A DNA stretch of 64,000 nt from Streptomyces sp. L-9-10. GTDB taxonomy: Bacteria > Actinomycetota > Actinomycetes > Streptomycetales > Streptomycetaceae. The notes under the pieces are model-generated. The model was not told where the DNA came from. It searched no databases and saw only the letters and a program-made list of their open reading frames with translations. Shown here piece after piece: positions 26,686 to 35,356 of the stretch. The stretch covers positions 1-64,000 of the forward strand of contig NZ_PHRF01000096.1 of NCBI RefSeq assembly GCF_004151105.1. Direction: 5' to 3'. Each line of letters begins with the position of its first letter. Positions within the stretch are counted from its first letter, which is position 1. The translations under genes were made by a program, and so were the position numbers.

Positions 26686-27969
26686 ATGGGAGAGACAAGT
26701 GAGCAGGCCGGTGGAGCCGATCGGGCCGAACGGCTCCATGAGGCCGGACCGGACGGCGAGAAGCTCCGTCCGGCCGTACCGGACGGCGGGGAGCCTCATG
26801 CGCCGGGACCGGACGGCGGGACGACCGCACAAGCCGCGCGGCGGCGCAGGCTGGCCGCGTGGCGGGCGTCGGAACGCGTGCTGGTCCGTGCGCCGATGGA
26901 CCGGCCGATGGGCGAACAGCTGACCGCCCTGGCCGCGGACGCCGGGTCCGTGTACGGCATGGACGGACATCCGGACGTGTACGGCGACGGGATCGTCGCG
27001 GAGCTGGAGCGGCGGGTGGCCGCGCTGCTCGGCTTCCCCGCCGCGGCCTTCTTCCCGACGGGCACGATGGCGCAACAGGTGGCGCTGCGCTGTTGGGCGG
27101 GGCGTACCGGCAACAGCACGGTGGCGCTGCATCCGCTCGCCCACCCCGAGGTGCACGAGGCCGGTGCGCTGCCGGTGGTCAGCGGGCTGCGTACGGTCCA
27201 CCCGACGAAGGAACCGCGGCTGCCGACCGCCGCGGAGATCCAGGACCTGGCCGAGCCCTTCGGCACGCTGATGCTGGAACTGCCGCTGCGCGACGCGGGG
27301 TTCGTCCTGCCGTCCTGGGACGAGCTGGTGGCGGCCGTGGACGCGGCGCGGGAGCGGGACGCCGTGGTGCATGTCGACGGCGCGCGGCTGTGGGAGTGCG
27401 CCCCGCACTTCGGGCGCCCGCTCGCCGAGATCGCGGGGCTCGCGGACAGCGTCTACGTGTCCTTCTACAAGTCGCTCAACGGGCTGTCGGGCGCGGTGCT
27501 CGCCGGTCCCCCGGAGCTGGTGGAGGAGGCGCGGGTCTGGCGGCACCGCTATGGGGGCCAGGTCTTCCAGCAGTACCCGGCGGCGCTGGCGGCCCTCCTG
27601 GGGCTGGAGCGCGAACTGCCCAGGCTGCCCTCGTACGTGGAGCACGCGCGCGTGGTGGCCGCGGCGCTGGCCGAGGGCTTCGCGGCGTCGGCCGTCCCGT
27701 GGTTCCGCGTACACCCGGAGCCGCCGCACACCCATCAGTTCCAGGTGTGGCTGCCGTACACACCGGACGTGCTGAACGAGGCGGCGGTGCGGCAGGCGGA
27801 GGAGACGAAGACGGCGCTGTTCCGCGTCTGGTCGGCCCCGGCCGCCGCCCTTCCCGGTGTCTCCTACACGGAGGTCACGGTGGCGGAGCCGGGGCTGGAG
27901 TGGACGGCGGAGGAGGTACGGGCGGCGGTCGAGGAGTTCGTGACGCGGGTGCTGGAGGCGCAGTCCTGA
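26686..27969 (+). CDS. PLP-dependent threonine aldolase / beta-eliminating lyase family
   Basis: 427 aa, fold type I PLP enzyme. After a ~60-residue hydrophilic N-terminus with PDGG-type repeats, it shows DRPMGEQLTALAADAGSVYGMDGHPDV, AAAFFPTGTMAQQVALR, the PLP aspartate region VHVDGARLWECAPHFGRPLAEIAG and Schiff-base lysine in SFYKSLNGLSGAV. Low-specificity threonine aldolase is the nearest family; the substrate is uncertain. Divergent from the DUF2520 gene. A hairpin spans its stop. Confidence 0.85.
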   Translation: MGETSEQAGGADRAERLHEAGPDGEKLRPAVPDGGEPHAPGPDGGTTAQAARRRRLAAWRASERVLVRAPMDRPMGEQLTALAADAGSVYGMDGHPDVYGDGIVAELERRVAALLGFPAAAFFPTGTMAQQVALRCWAGRTGNSTVALHPLAHPEVHEAGALPVVSGLRTVHPTKEPRLPTAAEIQDLAEPFGTLMLELPLRDAGFVLPSWDELVAAVDAARERDAVVHVDGARLWECAPHFGRPLAEIAGLADSVYVSFYKSLNGLSGAVLAGPPELVEEARVWRHRYGGQVFQQYPAALAALLGLERELPRLPSYVEHARVVAAALAEGFAASAVPWFRVHPEPPHTHQFQVWLPYTPDVLNEAAVRQAEETKTALFRVWSAPAAALPGVSYTEVTVAEPGLEWTAEEVRAAVEEFVTRVLEAQS

Positions 27970-27989
27970 GGGGTGCCCCCACTCAGGAC
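27963..27989 (+). terminator. Terminator hairpin over the aldolase stop codon
   Basis: Arms gtcctgag (27963-27970) and ctcaggac (27982-27989) with extra ggg/ccc pairing inside; the stop TGA (27967-27969) is within the first arm. Confidence 0.65.
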
Positions 27990-28038
27990 ACGCGAGCTCT
28001 GCCCGTGAGCTTCACCTGTTGTGCTTTACCTGTGTGCT

Positions 28039-28293
28039 TTACCGGCAGGCTTTACGGGCCGACCGCCGCGCCGGGCGTGCCCGTCGTACCCACCGGGCCC
28101 ATCGCGTCAGCGCCGTACGGACGCGGGCCCGTCCCGGCGGGCGGGGCTCGGGCTCGGGCTTCGGGCGGAGGCGCCGGTACTCCCGGATCGTGCGCAGGGT
28201 CTCGCGGTCGTAGCGGCCCGGCGGAGGCGGGGCCTGCTCGCCCCGCCGGGCCGCGCGGTAGCTGTCGAGCAGGTGCTGCTGGAGGGCGTCCAT
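28039..28293 (-). CDS. Small basic hypothetical protein
   Basis: 84 aa. Begins MDALQQHLLDSYRAARRGEQAPPPPGRYD and continues with RETLRTIREYRRLRP, then a very Arg-rich tail. The first ~50 residues look like a real small protein; ribosome site AGGGTGAG precedes the ATG. Function unknown; divergent from the ArsR-type regulator. Confidence 0.55.
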   Translation of the reverse strand: MDALQQHLLDSYRAARRGEQAPPPPGRYDRETLRTIREYRRLRPKPEPEPRPPGRARVRTALTRWARWVRRARPARRSARKACR

Positions 28294-28334
28294 GCGCTCA
28301 CCCTGCTTCCGGCCACGCCCCGCGGTGGCACCGT

Positions 28335-28351
28335 TTGACGCGGGCCGTCAA
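28335..28351. promoter_or_regulatory. Palindrome in the divergent promoter of the ArsR-type gene
   Basis: TTGACG-cgggc-CGTCAA, perfect 6-bp arms, centred 50 bp upstream of the regulator's ATG and 50 bp upstream of the divergent 84-aa gene. A possible autoregulatory operator. Confidence 0.45.
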
Positions 28352-28392
28352 TCGGCGGACCGGTTGTCAGTGGCAGCGTGCACCATGGCTCC

Positions 28393-29481
28393 ATGAGCGT
28401 GTTCATCGACATCACCGGCCTGCCGCCGGAGCGGATCGCCTTCGGCCCGTCCCCGCTGGCGGAGCTGGGTGCCGCCCTGCACACGCTCTCCGAGCCCGCC
28501 CACCACGCCCGGCTGCACGGCTGGATCACCACCACCTCCGCCGCGCTCAAGCCCGAGCTGGCCGACCGGCTGCACGAAGCGGACTTCCTGTGGCGGTCGA
28601 TCCGCGCCGACATCCTGCTGCCCGCCACTCCCCGGGAAACGCTCGCCGAGGAGCTGGACGACCTCGATCTGATGGACGACGAGAAGTACGTGGCGGCGGC
28701 GCTGGAGATCTCCTGCTCCAGCCCGTACGGCGAGGGGCTGCCCTCGCCGCTCGTCGACGCGGGCGTGCGGCAGCGCGCACTGGAGCTGGCGGCGGTCCGC
28801 GGTCCACGCCAAGCCGCGTTCGTACGGCAGATGCTGGCCGATCCGCCCGGGGTCAGAGCCTGGATACGGCGGCTCCTCGAGGACTGCGACGAGGCGTTCT
28901 TCGCGGACACCTGGCGGCGCGTCCGGTTCCAGCTCGCCGCCGACGCCCGGCACAAGACCGAGATGCTGCGCCACAAGGGCCTCGCGGAGGCCGTCGCCGC
29001 CGTCTCCCCCGCCATCACGCTGGAGGAGGACGGGCCGCGTACGAGGATCGTGGTGGACAAGCTGTCCGATGCCCGTACGACCGCGACGGGACGGGGGCTG
29101 ACGTTCCTGCCGACCGCCTTCGGCCGGCCCCATCTGCTGGCGCTGGCCGCGCCCGGCTGGCAGCCCGTCGTGCAGTACCCGGTCTCCACGCGGGAGCTGA
29201 CGGACGCCACCCCCGTCGACACGGTCCGGCTGCGTCTGGAGGCGGTCGCGCACCCCATGCGGATGCGGCTGTGCCGGAGTCTGGCCCGCGGCTCGTACTC
29301 GACGGGCGAGCTGGCCGATACGTACGGGATCACCGCGCCCGAGGTCTCCCGGCACCTGGCGGTGCTGCGGAAGGCGGGACTGCTGACGACCCAGCGGCGC
29401 GGACGCTATGTGCTGCATCAGCTGGACGTCGCCGTGGTGGCCCGGCTCGGCAGCGACTTCCTGGAGGGAGTGCTGCGCTGA
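28393..29481 (+). CDS. DUF5937 / ArsR-type winged-helix transcriptional regulator
   Basis: 362 aa. Residues ~1-260 form the DUF5937-type effector region found in actinobacterial regulators (FIDITGLPPERIAFGPSPLAEL at the start). The C-terminal ~90 residues are an ArsR-like winged helix: RLRLEAVAHPMRMRLCRSLA, STGELADTYGITAPEVSRHLAVLRKAGLL, TTQRRGRYVLHQL. No metal-binding Cys motif is evident. ATG 28393 matches the MSVFIDI start. Target unknown; the palindrome upstream suggests autoregulation. Confidence 0.88.
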   Translation: MSVFIDITGLPPERIAFGPSPLAELGAALHTLSEPAHHARLHGWITTTSAALKPELADRLHEADFLWRSIRADILLPATPRETLAEELDDLDLMDDEKYVAAALEISCSSPYGEGLPSPLVDAGVRQRALELAAVRGPRQAAFVRQMLADPPGVRAWIRRLLEDCDEAFFADTWRRVRFQLAADARHKTEMLRHKGLAEAVAAVSPAITLEEDGPRTRIVVDKLSDARTTATGRGLTFLPTAFGRPHLLALAAPGWQPVVQYPVSTRELTDATPVDTVRLRLEAVAHPMRMRLCRSLARGSYSTGELADTYGITAPEVSRHLAVLRKAGLLTTQRRGRYVLHQLDVAVVARLGSDFLEGVLR

Positions 29482-29589
29482 CGGCACGCCACCTCCGGAA
29501 GCCTCTGAGCGGTCAGGAGCGTACGGCGGTCCTCGGCCGAAGCGGACCCGGCTCGGCCCTGCCGCCCCCGGCGGCCGTCCCGGCGACCT

Positions 29590-29621
29590 GAGGGACGGTC
29601 GGCCGGAGGGACGGTCGGCCG
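29590..29621. repeat. 16-bp tandem repeat downstream of the response regulator
   Basis: Two adjacent copies of gagggacggtcggccg, 16 bp beyond the stop of the minus-strand response regulator. Confidence 0.85.
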
Positions 29622-29637
29622 GTCTCCTTCGTCGGGA

Positions 29638-30312
29638 TCAGGCCGGCCCGCCGCCCCCGGCCCGCACCAGTCCCGTCTCGTAGGCGAGGACGACCACCTG
29701 CACCCGGTCGCGCAGTCCGAGCTTGGTGAGGATCCGGCCGACATGCGTCTTCACGGTCGCCTCGGAGAGCACCAGCCGGCCGGCGATCTCCCCGTTCGAC
29801 AGCCCCTGCGCGACCAGCATCATGACCTCGCGCTCCCGGTCGGTCAGCCGGTCCAGCTCCTTGTGCCGCGGCTTGCCCGCGCTGGGCAGCATCGGCGAGA
29901 AGCGGTCCAGCAGCCGCCGTGTGGTGGACGGGGCGACGACGGCGTCACCGCTGTGCACCGAGCGGATCGCGCTGAGCAGTTCGCTCGGCGGCACGTCCTT
30001 CAGCATGAATCCGCTCGCCCCGGCCTTGAGCCCGGAGAACGCGTACTCGTCCAGGTCGAAGGTGGTCAGGATGAGCACCTTCGGAGCGTCGGGCTCCGCG
30101 CAGATCCGGCGGGTCGCCTCGACGCCGTCCAGCCGGGGCATGCGGACGTCCATCAGGACGACGTCGACGGCGGTGGAGCGGAGGTTCTCGATCGCCTCCG
30201 CGCCGTCCCCGGCCTCCGCGACGACCTCCATGTCGGGCTGCGCGGCCAGCACCATACGGAATCCGGTGCGCAGCAGCACCTGGTCGTCGACGAGCATGAC
30301 GCGGATCGACAT
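29638..30312 (-). CDS. NarL/LuxR-type response regulator
   Basis: 224 aa. Receiver domain with D9/D10 and phosphoacceptor Asp55 (VVLMDVRMPRLDG), Lys near 104 (FMLKDVPPSELL); C-terminal LuxR helix-turn-helix (LTDREREVMMLVAQGLSNGEIAGRL, SEATVKTHVGRILTKLGLRDRVQ). Follows the histidine kinase gene on the same strand by 149 bp of repeats; the two form a two-component system of unknown stimulus. Confidence 0.95.
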   Translation of the reverse strand: MSIRVMLVDDQVLLRTGFRMVLAAQPDMEVVAEAGDGAEAIENLRSTAVDVVLMDVRMPRLDGVEATRRICAEPDAPKVLILTTFDLDEYAFSGLKAGASGFMLKDVPPSELLSAIRSVHSGDAVVAPSTTRRLLDRFSPMLPSAGKPRHKELDRLTDREREVMMLVAQGLSNGEIAGRLVLSEATVKTHVGRILTKLGLRDRVQVVVLAYETGLVRAGGGGPA

Positions 30313-30342
30313 CTGCGGGGTCCTTGTCCGGTAGTCCGATAG

Positions 30343-30419
30343 CGATAGAGGGGGGTGGCAGCCGGTAGAGGGAGTGGCAGCCGTTAGAGGGAGGTGGCAG
30401 GTAGAGGGAGCGGTAGCGG
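30343..30419. repeat. Four imperfect ~20-bp repeats between kinase and regulator
   Basis: Degenerate units around cggtagagggagtggcagc, each 18-21 bp, lie downstream of the kinase stop and upstream of the regulator start. They occupy most of the 149-bp gap. Confidence 0.75.
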
Positions 30420-30461
30420 CCGGTGGGCGTGACGGCGGAGGCCCATGCGCCCCCGCGCGCC

Positions 30462-31649
30462 TCAGTTCGCCGGTTTCAGCGGCAGCAGCGCGCTGATCCG
30501 GAAGCCGCCGCCGGGTCGCGGCCCGGCGTCCAGTGTGCCGCCGACCATACCGACCCTCTCCCGCATGCCGATGAGCCCATGCCCGCGCCCGTCGGCCCCG
30601 CCATCCTCGTACAGCTCGTGGGCCGCGCCCCGCCCGTCGTCCTCGACGAGCAGTCCGAGCCCGTCGTCGAAGTAGACAAGACGCACGCTGGCGCCCACAT
30701 CGGGTCCGCCGTGCTTGCGGCTGTTGGTGAGGGCCTCCTGCACGATGCGGTACGCGGTCAGCTCCACCCCGCTGGGCAGCGGACGCGGGGTGCCCTCGAT
30801 CCGGAAGTCCACGGCCAGGCCGGCGTCCCGTACCTTCTCGACCAGATCCTCTATCTGCCCGACATCGGGCTGCGGTACGTACTCGCCGCTCTCCTTGCCG
30901 TCCCCGGTGCGCAGCACGCCCAGCAGTCTGCGCATCTCGGCGAGCGCCTGCCTGCCGGTGCTCGAAATGGTCTCCAGGGCCTGCTTGGCCTGGTCGGGCG
31001 CGGCGTCCAGCACATAGGCGGCGCCGTCCGCCTGGACCACCATCACCGAGACGTTGTGCGCGACGACATCGTGCAGCTCACGGGCGATCCTGGCCCGCTC
31101 GGCGGCCACCGCCACCTTGGCCTGCGCCTCGCGCTCCTTCTCCAGCCGGGTGGCGCGCTCCTCCAGCTGGTCGAAGTAGGCGCGGCGGGTACGGATGGAG
31201 TCGCCCAGCACCCAGGCGAGGGCGAACGGCACGCCCATGACGATGGCGTAGCCGACCCGGCCCGCGATGCTGATGCCCCCCTCGGGCCAGCGCACCTGCG
31301 ACAAGGGCGCGGCGAGCAGCCCGCCGATCAGCGCGAGCCGCGAGGCCCAGCGCGGCCCGCCCTCCGCGGCGACGGTGTAGATGATCACCATCATCGCGAA
31401 GTCGGCCGGGTTGGGCTCCACGTCCAGGGCGAGCTGGGCGAGGCCCAGGCCCAGCATGAGCAGCAGCATCTTCTCGGGCGCGCGGCGGCGCAGCGCGACG
31501 GAGACGCTCAGGAGCAGGACCAGGGGGATGGCCACCACGCCCTGGTTCTCCTGGACCACCCACAACAGGGAAAGCCCGAAGAGCAGGACGGCCCAGAAGC
31601 CGTCGACGCCCGTCGGGTGTCCTCGGAGAAAGTCGTAGAAGCGCTGCAC
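30462..31649 (-). CDS. HisKA_3 sensor histidine kinase
   Basis: 395 aa from GTG 31649. About four to six membrane helices in residues 15-150 without a large sensor loop, a short coiled coil (LEERATRLEKEREAQAKVAVAAE), HisKA_3 dimerisation domain with phospho-His193 (ARELHDVVAHNVSVMVVQ), and HATPase with YRIVQEALTNSRKHGG and GRGHGLIGMRERV. Partner of the downstream NarL-type regulator. Such kinases often sense membrane or envelope state. Confidence 0.94.
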   Translation of the reverse strand: MQRFYDFLRGHPTGVDGFWAVLLFGLSLLWVVQENQGVVAIPLVLLLSVSVALRRRAPEKMLLLMLGLGLAQLALDVEPNPADFAMMVIIYTVAAEGGPRWASRLALIGGLLAAPLSQVRWPEGGISIAGRVGYAIVMGVPFALAWVLGDSIRTRRAYFDQLEERATRLEKEREAQAKVAVAAERARIARELHDVVAHNVSVMVVQADGAAYVLDAAPDQAKQALETISSTGRQALAEMRRLLGVLRTGDGKESGEYVPQPDVGQIEDLVEKVRDAGLAVDFRIEGTPRPLPSGVELTAYRIVQEALTNSRKHGGPDVGASVRLVYFDDGLGLLVEDDGRGAAHELYEDGGADGRGHGLIGMRERVGMVGGTLDAGPRPGGGFRISALLPLKPAN

Positions 31650-31744
31650 GTAACCCAGCGTAGTGAGGCGGAAAAGGAGGAGGGTCAACCGGAGGGCCGA
31701 TCCGGTCGGCGGAATCGTACTCCCCAAGGTGGAGACTTGACGCC

Positions 31745-32785
31745 GTGACGGATGAGACGGGTAAGTCGCGCGGGGTGCCGGGTACGCCGCGGGGGGCGAA
31801 GGACGGCCGGTGCGACGCCGGACCGCTCCGGTGGCGTACGGCCGCGGAGCGCGCGCTGTACGGCCCGGACGGCTTCTATCTGCGCCCCGAGGGACCGGCC
31901 GGGCATTTCCGTACGTCGGTACACGCCTCGCCGCTCTTCGCCGCCGCCGTCGCCCGGCTGCTGGCCCTGACCGCCGAGCGGCTGGACACGGACGAGGTGG
32001 CGCTGGTCGATGTCGGCGCGGGCCGCGGCGAGCTGCTCTCCGGAATCCTGGCCGCGGTCCCCGACGGGCTCGCGGTGCGGCCGTACGCCGTCGAACGCGC
32101 GCCGCGCCCGGCGGGCCTGGATCCCCGTATCGAGTGGTGTACGGAGCCGCCGGCCGGGGTCAGCGGGCTGCTCTTCGCGAACGAATGGCTCGACAACGTC
32201 CCCGTCGACATCGCGGAGACCGGCCCCGACGGGGTCGTACGGTACGTCCTGGTCCGGCCGGACGGCTCCGAGGAGCCGGGCGAACCGGTCGGAGGACCCG
32301 ACGCCGAGTGGCTCGCCCGCTGGTGGCCGCCGGCCGGCCCCGGCACCCGCGCGGAGATCGGCCGGCCGCGCGACGAGGCGTGGGCGGCGGCCGTCGCCAC
32401 CCTGGAGCGGGGGCTCGCGGTCGCGGTCGACTACGCGCATGTACGGGACGCCCGGCCGCCCTTCGGCACCCTGACCGGCTTCCGGGCGGGCCGGGAGGTG
32501 CCTCCCGTACCGGACGGCGGCTGCGATCTCACCGCCCATGTGGCACTGGACGCCTGCGCGCTGCCCGGCGCGGAGCTACTGGCCCAGCGCGAGGCCCTGC
32601 ACCGGCTGGGGGTGAGCGGCGAACGGCCGCCGCTGTCCCTCGCCACCACGGATCCGGCGGCGTACGTACGGGCGCTCGCGGCGGCCGGGGAGGCGGCGGA
32701 GCTGACGGCCCGGGGCGGCCTGGGGGACTTCCGCTGGCTCATGCAGCCCGTCGGCCTCCCGGGGCAGGGGGCCTTCCCGGCCTGA
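31745..32785 (+). CDS. MidA/NDUFAF7-like SAM-dependent methyltransferase
   Basis: 346 aa. N-terminal GFYLRPEGPAGHFRTSVHASPLFAAAVARLL matches the entry motif of the DUF185/MidA family; SAM motif I is LVDVGAGRGELL (88-98); the family motif NE-x-LD-x-P appears as FANEWLDNVPVD. NDUFAF7 in mitochondria dimethylates an arginine of NDUFS2, the NuoD homologue. Here the next gene is a nuoD homologue, making that protein the likely substrate (inference). GTG start 31745. The 3' end runs into a 19-bp tandem repeat. Confidence 0.85.
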   Translation: MTDETGKSRGVPGTPRGAKDGRCDAGPLRWRTAAERALYGPDGFYLRPEGPAGHFRTSVHASPLFAAAVARLLALTAERLDTDEVALVDVGAGRGELLSGILAAVPDGLAVRPYAVERAPRPAGLDPRIEWCTEPPAGVSGLLFANEWLDNVPVDIAETGPDGVVRYVLVRPDGSEEPGEPVGGPDAEWLARWWPPAGPGTRAEIGRPRDEAWAAAVATLERGLAVAVDYAHVRDARPPFGTLTGFRAGREVPPVPDGGCDLTAHVALDACALPGAELLAQREALHRLGVSGERPPLSLATTDPAAYVRALAAAGEAAELTARGGLGDFRWLMQPVGLPGQGAFPA

Positions 32786-32866
32786 GGAGACCTTCCCGGC
32801 TTGAGGGGTCCTTCCCGGCTTGAGGGGTCCTTCCCGGCCTGAGGGGTCCTTCCCGGCCTGAGGAGG
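32772..32866. repeat. Five tandem 19-bp repeats spanning the methyltransferase stop
   Basis: Units at 32772-32790, 32791-32809, 32810-32828, 32829-32847 and 32848-32866, consensus ccttcccggcytgaggggt. The first copy contains the stop codon (32783-32785); the array fills most of the gap to nuoD. There are no spacers, so it is not a CRISPR array. Confidence 0.95.
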
Positions 32867-32911
32867 CACGGGGCCGGGGAGCACGACAGGCGCTCTGAGA
32901 GACTGTCGCCC

Positions 32912-34063
32912 ATGACGGAGACCACCCGGACGACGGTCGGTATCGGCGGCGCGGCGGAGAGCACGGACATGGTGCTCAATATCGGCCCGCAGCACCCCTC
33001 CACCCACGGGGTGCTCCGGCTCCGCCTCGTGCTCGACGGCGAGGTGATCCAGCAGGCGGAACCGGTCATCGGCTATATGCACCGGGGCGCGGAGAAGCTC
33101 TTCGAGGCGCGCGACTACCGGCAGGTCCTGGTCCTCGCCAACCGCCACGACTGGCTCTCGGCGTTCTCCAACGAGCTGGGCGTGGTGATGGCCGTCGAGC
33201 GGATGCTCGGCATGGAGGTGCCCGAGCGCGCCGTATGGACCAGAACGCTGCTCGCCGAGCTGAACCGGGTGCTCAACCATCTGATGTTCCTCGGCTCGTA
33301 CCCCCTCGAACTGGGCGGTATCACCCCGGTGTTCCACGCCTTCCGGGAGCGCGAGGAGCTTCAGGGCGTGATGGAGGAGATCTCCGGCGGCCGGATGCAC
33401 TACATGTTCAACCGGGTCGGCGGCCTCAAGGAGGACCTCCCCGCGGGCTGGCAGGGGCGCGCCAGGGCCGCGATCGCCTCGGTGCGCTCGCGGATGGACG
33501 TGTACGACCGGCTGGTCCTCGGCAACGAGATCTTCCGGGGCCGTACCCGCGGGGTCGGGGTGCTGTCGCGGGAAGCGGTCCACGCGTACGGGGTGTCGGG
33601 GCCGATCGCCCGCGCCTCGGGCGTCGACTTCGATCTGCGCCGCGACGAGCCGTATCTCGCGTACGGCGAACTGCGCGACACGCTCACGGTCGTGACCCGC
33701 GAGGAGGGCGACTGCCTGGCGCGGTTCGAATGCCTGCTGGAGCAGACGCACAACGCGCTGGCCCTGGCGGACGCCTGTCTGGACCGGATCGCCGAGCTGC
33801 CTCCCGGGCCGATCAACCAGCGGCTGCCGAAGGTGCTGAAGGCGCCCGAGGGGCATACGTACGCGTGGACCGAGAACCCCCTCGGGATCAACGGCTACTA
33901 CCTGGTGTCGAAGGGCGAGAAGACGCCGTACCGGCTGAAGCTGCGCTCGGCCTCGTTCAACAACATCCAGGCGCTGACGGAGCTGCTGCCCGGGACGCAG
34001 GTCGCCGACATGGTGGCGATCCTGGGCTCGCTGTTCTTCGTCGTCGGCGACATCGACAAGTAG
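32912..34063 (+). CDS. nuoD: Orphan NADH-quinone oxidoreductase subunit D homologue
   Basis: 383 aa, 49-kDa complex I subunit family, which lines the quinone site. Motifs: NIGPQHPSTHGVLRLRL (23-39), GYMHRGAEKLFE (54-65), FLGSYPLELGGITPVF, SREAVHAYGVSGPIARASGVDFDLR, and a C-terminus GSLFFVVGDIDK in place of the usual D-x-x-GEVDR. No other nuo gene is nearby, so it is a second, stand-alone copy (nuoD2-like). Arg58 in MHRGAEK corresponds by eye to the arginine methylated in NDUFS2. ATG 32912. Confidence 0.92.
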   Translation: MTETTRTTVGIGGAAESTDMVLNIGPQHPSTHGVLRLRLVLDGEVIQQAEPVIGYMHRGAEKLFEARDYRQVLVLANRHDWLSAFSNELGVVMAVERMLGMEVPERAVWTRTLLAELNRVLNHLMFLGSYPLELGGITPVFHAFREREELQGVMEEISGGRMHYMFNRVGGLKEDLPAGWQGRARAAIASVRSRMDVYDRLVLGNEIFRGRTRGVGVLSREAVHAYGVSGPIARASGVDFDLRRDEPYLAYGELRDTLTVVTREEGDCLARFECLLEQTHNALALADACLDRIAELPPGPINQRLPKVLKAPEGHTYAWTENPLGINGYYLVSKGEKTPYRLKLRSASFNNIQALTELLPGTQVADMVAILGSLFFVVGDIDK

Positions 34064-34165
34064 CCGGTTCCGGGCGGCCGTTCGCGCCCGGCGAAAGCTC
34101 GGGACAGGCTCTTGGCACTGTCCGGGCAAGCCTGGCCGACTCGCGCGTCCGGCAACCGCCCGTGA

Positions 34166-35203
34166 TCAGCCGCTGACCGCGTTGCGCAGCTCGCCCAGTT
34201 CGAGCGGCTCGGTCTCGTCGTGCGCGGTCAGATCGATGACCTGCCCGATTCCGCGCTCCTCGGCCCTGCGCCGCTCGGCGAGAGCCTCCTCGCCCACCAC
34301 GTCGGCGAGGTCCTCGCGTTCGACGCGGGCCAGTTCGGCGGCCGGCGCGAGCTCGTCCGTACCGTCCTCGGCCGCCTTCCTGAGCCCGCCGCCGGCGTTC
34401 CGCGCGGCGGCCTGCGCACCGAAGAAGTCGAAGCCGCCCTCGAAACGGCGGGCGCTCCGGCCCGCCGGGGCGTACGGGACGATCGCGGACGCCGTGGGCA
34501 CGCGCGTGGCGGGAAGGGCGGACGACGGGCGGCTGTGCTGCTCGGCCCCGGCGCCCGCCGCGTGCTTCCCCCGCGACTCCCCCGCCTCCGTGGCCCGTTC
34601 CGCGAGATCGCGCGCGCGGGCCGCCTCGACCGTCCGCCTCGCCTGCTGGACCGCGGCGTTGCGCGGCAGTTCGTCCAGGGCACGCGCGGCGCTGACATAC
34701 GCGGCCTTGCCGGGCGCACCGCCCGCGGGCAGCGCCTTGGGCTCGGCCGCCGCCTCCAGCGCGAGCCGGCGCCGGCCCTCCAGCGCGGTGGCGCGCTCGG
34801 TCTCCGCGGTGGCGTAGCGGCGCAGCAGCGCGGCGTGCTCACCGCGCAGCCCCGCCAGCTCGATCCGCTTGGCGCGCAGCTTGGCTTCGAGCTTGAGGCG
34901 CAGCTCGCGCGACTCCTCGACGTCCGCTTCCAGTTCGGCTATGCGCTCCTCGGCCTTCCAGCCGTCGCTCTCCCGCACGCGCGTCAGCTCGGCGACCCGG
35001 CGCCCGGCGGCGCGGTCCCAGCCACGCATGAAGCCCGCGCCGGTGACCGCCGCGGCGGCCGCCACCGCGACCAGACCGCGGAGCACCACGGGCTCCGCGA
35101 GGAACCAGGCGCCCGCGGCACAGAGAACCGCGGCTCCGGCGACCGCCGTCGGCGGCAGAAGCTTGTGGAGGGGTGGGGAATGGCGGTGGCGTCCACGTGG
35201 CAT
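34166..35203 (-). CDS. Membrane protein with long coiled coil
   Basis: 345 aa. Two closely spaced membrane helices (about 18-37 and 42-58), then a coiled coil (about 65-140: WKAEERIAELEADVEESRELRLKLEAKLRAKRIELAGL), an Ala/Arg-rich disordered middle, and an acidic C-terminus ending LELGELRNAVSG. Both termini appear cytosolic. No known family recognised; the layout suits a scaffold or polar-growth-associated protein, but that is only a guess. Convergent with nuoD. Confidence 0.75.
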   Translation of the reverse strand: MPRGRHRHSPPLHKLLPPTAVAGAAVLCAAGAWFLAEPVVLRGLVAVAAAAAVTGAGFMRGWDRAAGRRVAELTRVRESDGWKAEERIAELEADVEESRELRLKLEAKLRAKRIELAGLRGEHAALLRRYATAETERATALEGRRRLALEAAAEPKALPAGGAPGKAAYVSAARALDELPRNAAVQQARRTVEAARARDLAERATEAGESRGKHAAGAGAEQHSRPSSALPATRVPTASAIVPYAPAGRSARRFEGGFDFFGAQAAARNAGGGLRKAAEDGTDELAPAAELARVEREDLADVVGEEALAERRRAEERGIGQVIDLTAHDETEPLELGELRNAVSG

Positions 35204-35356
35204 GGCCTGAAATTTACCGTGCGTGGAGACCGAATGGGGGGCCGGTCGGACAATCTTTCTCGGCCCGTTGCCGGCCCTCCTCCCCTTCCACTCCTGTTTC
35301 CTCTACAGAACTCCGTTTTGCCTGGCGCCGGTTACCGAACCGATGCCGTCCGGCCG

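Noticed and set aside
28335..28363. TTGACG at 28335 as a -35 box for the ArsR-type gene
   Set aside because: No acceptable -10 at 16-18 bp; the sequence is better explained as a palindrome.
26859..29591. 910-codon plus-strand frame running through two genes
   Set aside because: Out-of-frame shadow of the PLP enzyme and the ArsR-type regulator; no recognisable domain.
32772..32866. Possible CRISPR array
   Set aside because: Units are strictly contiguous 19-mers without spacers and there are no cas genes.
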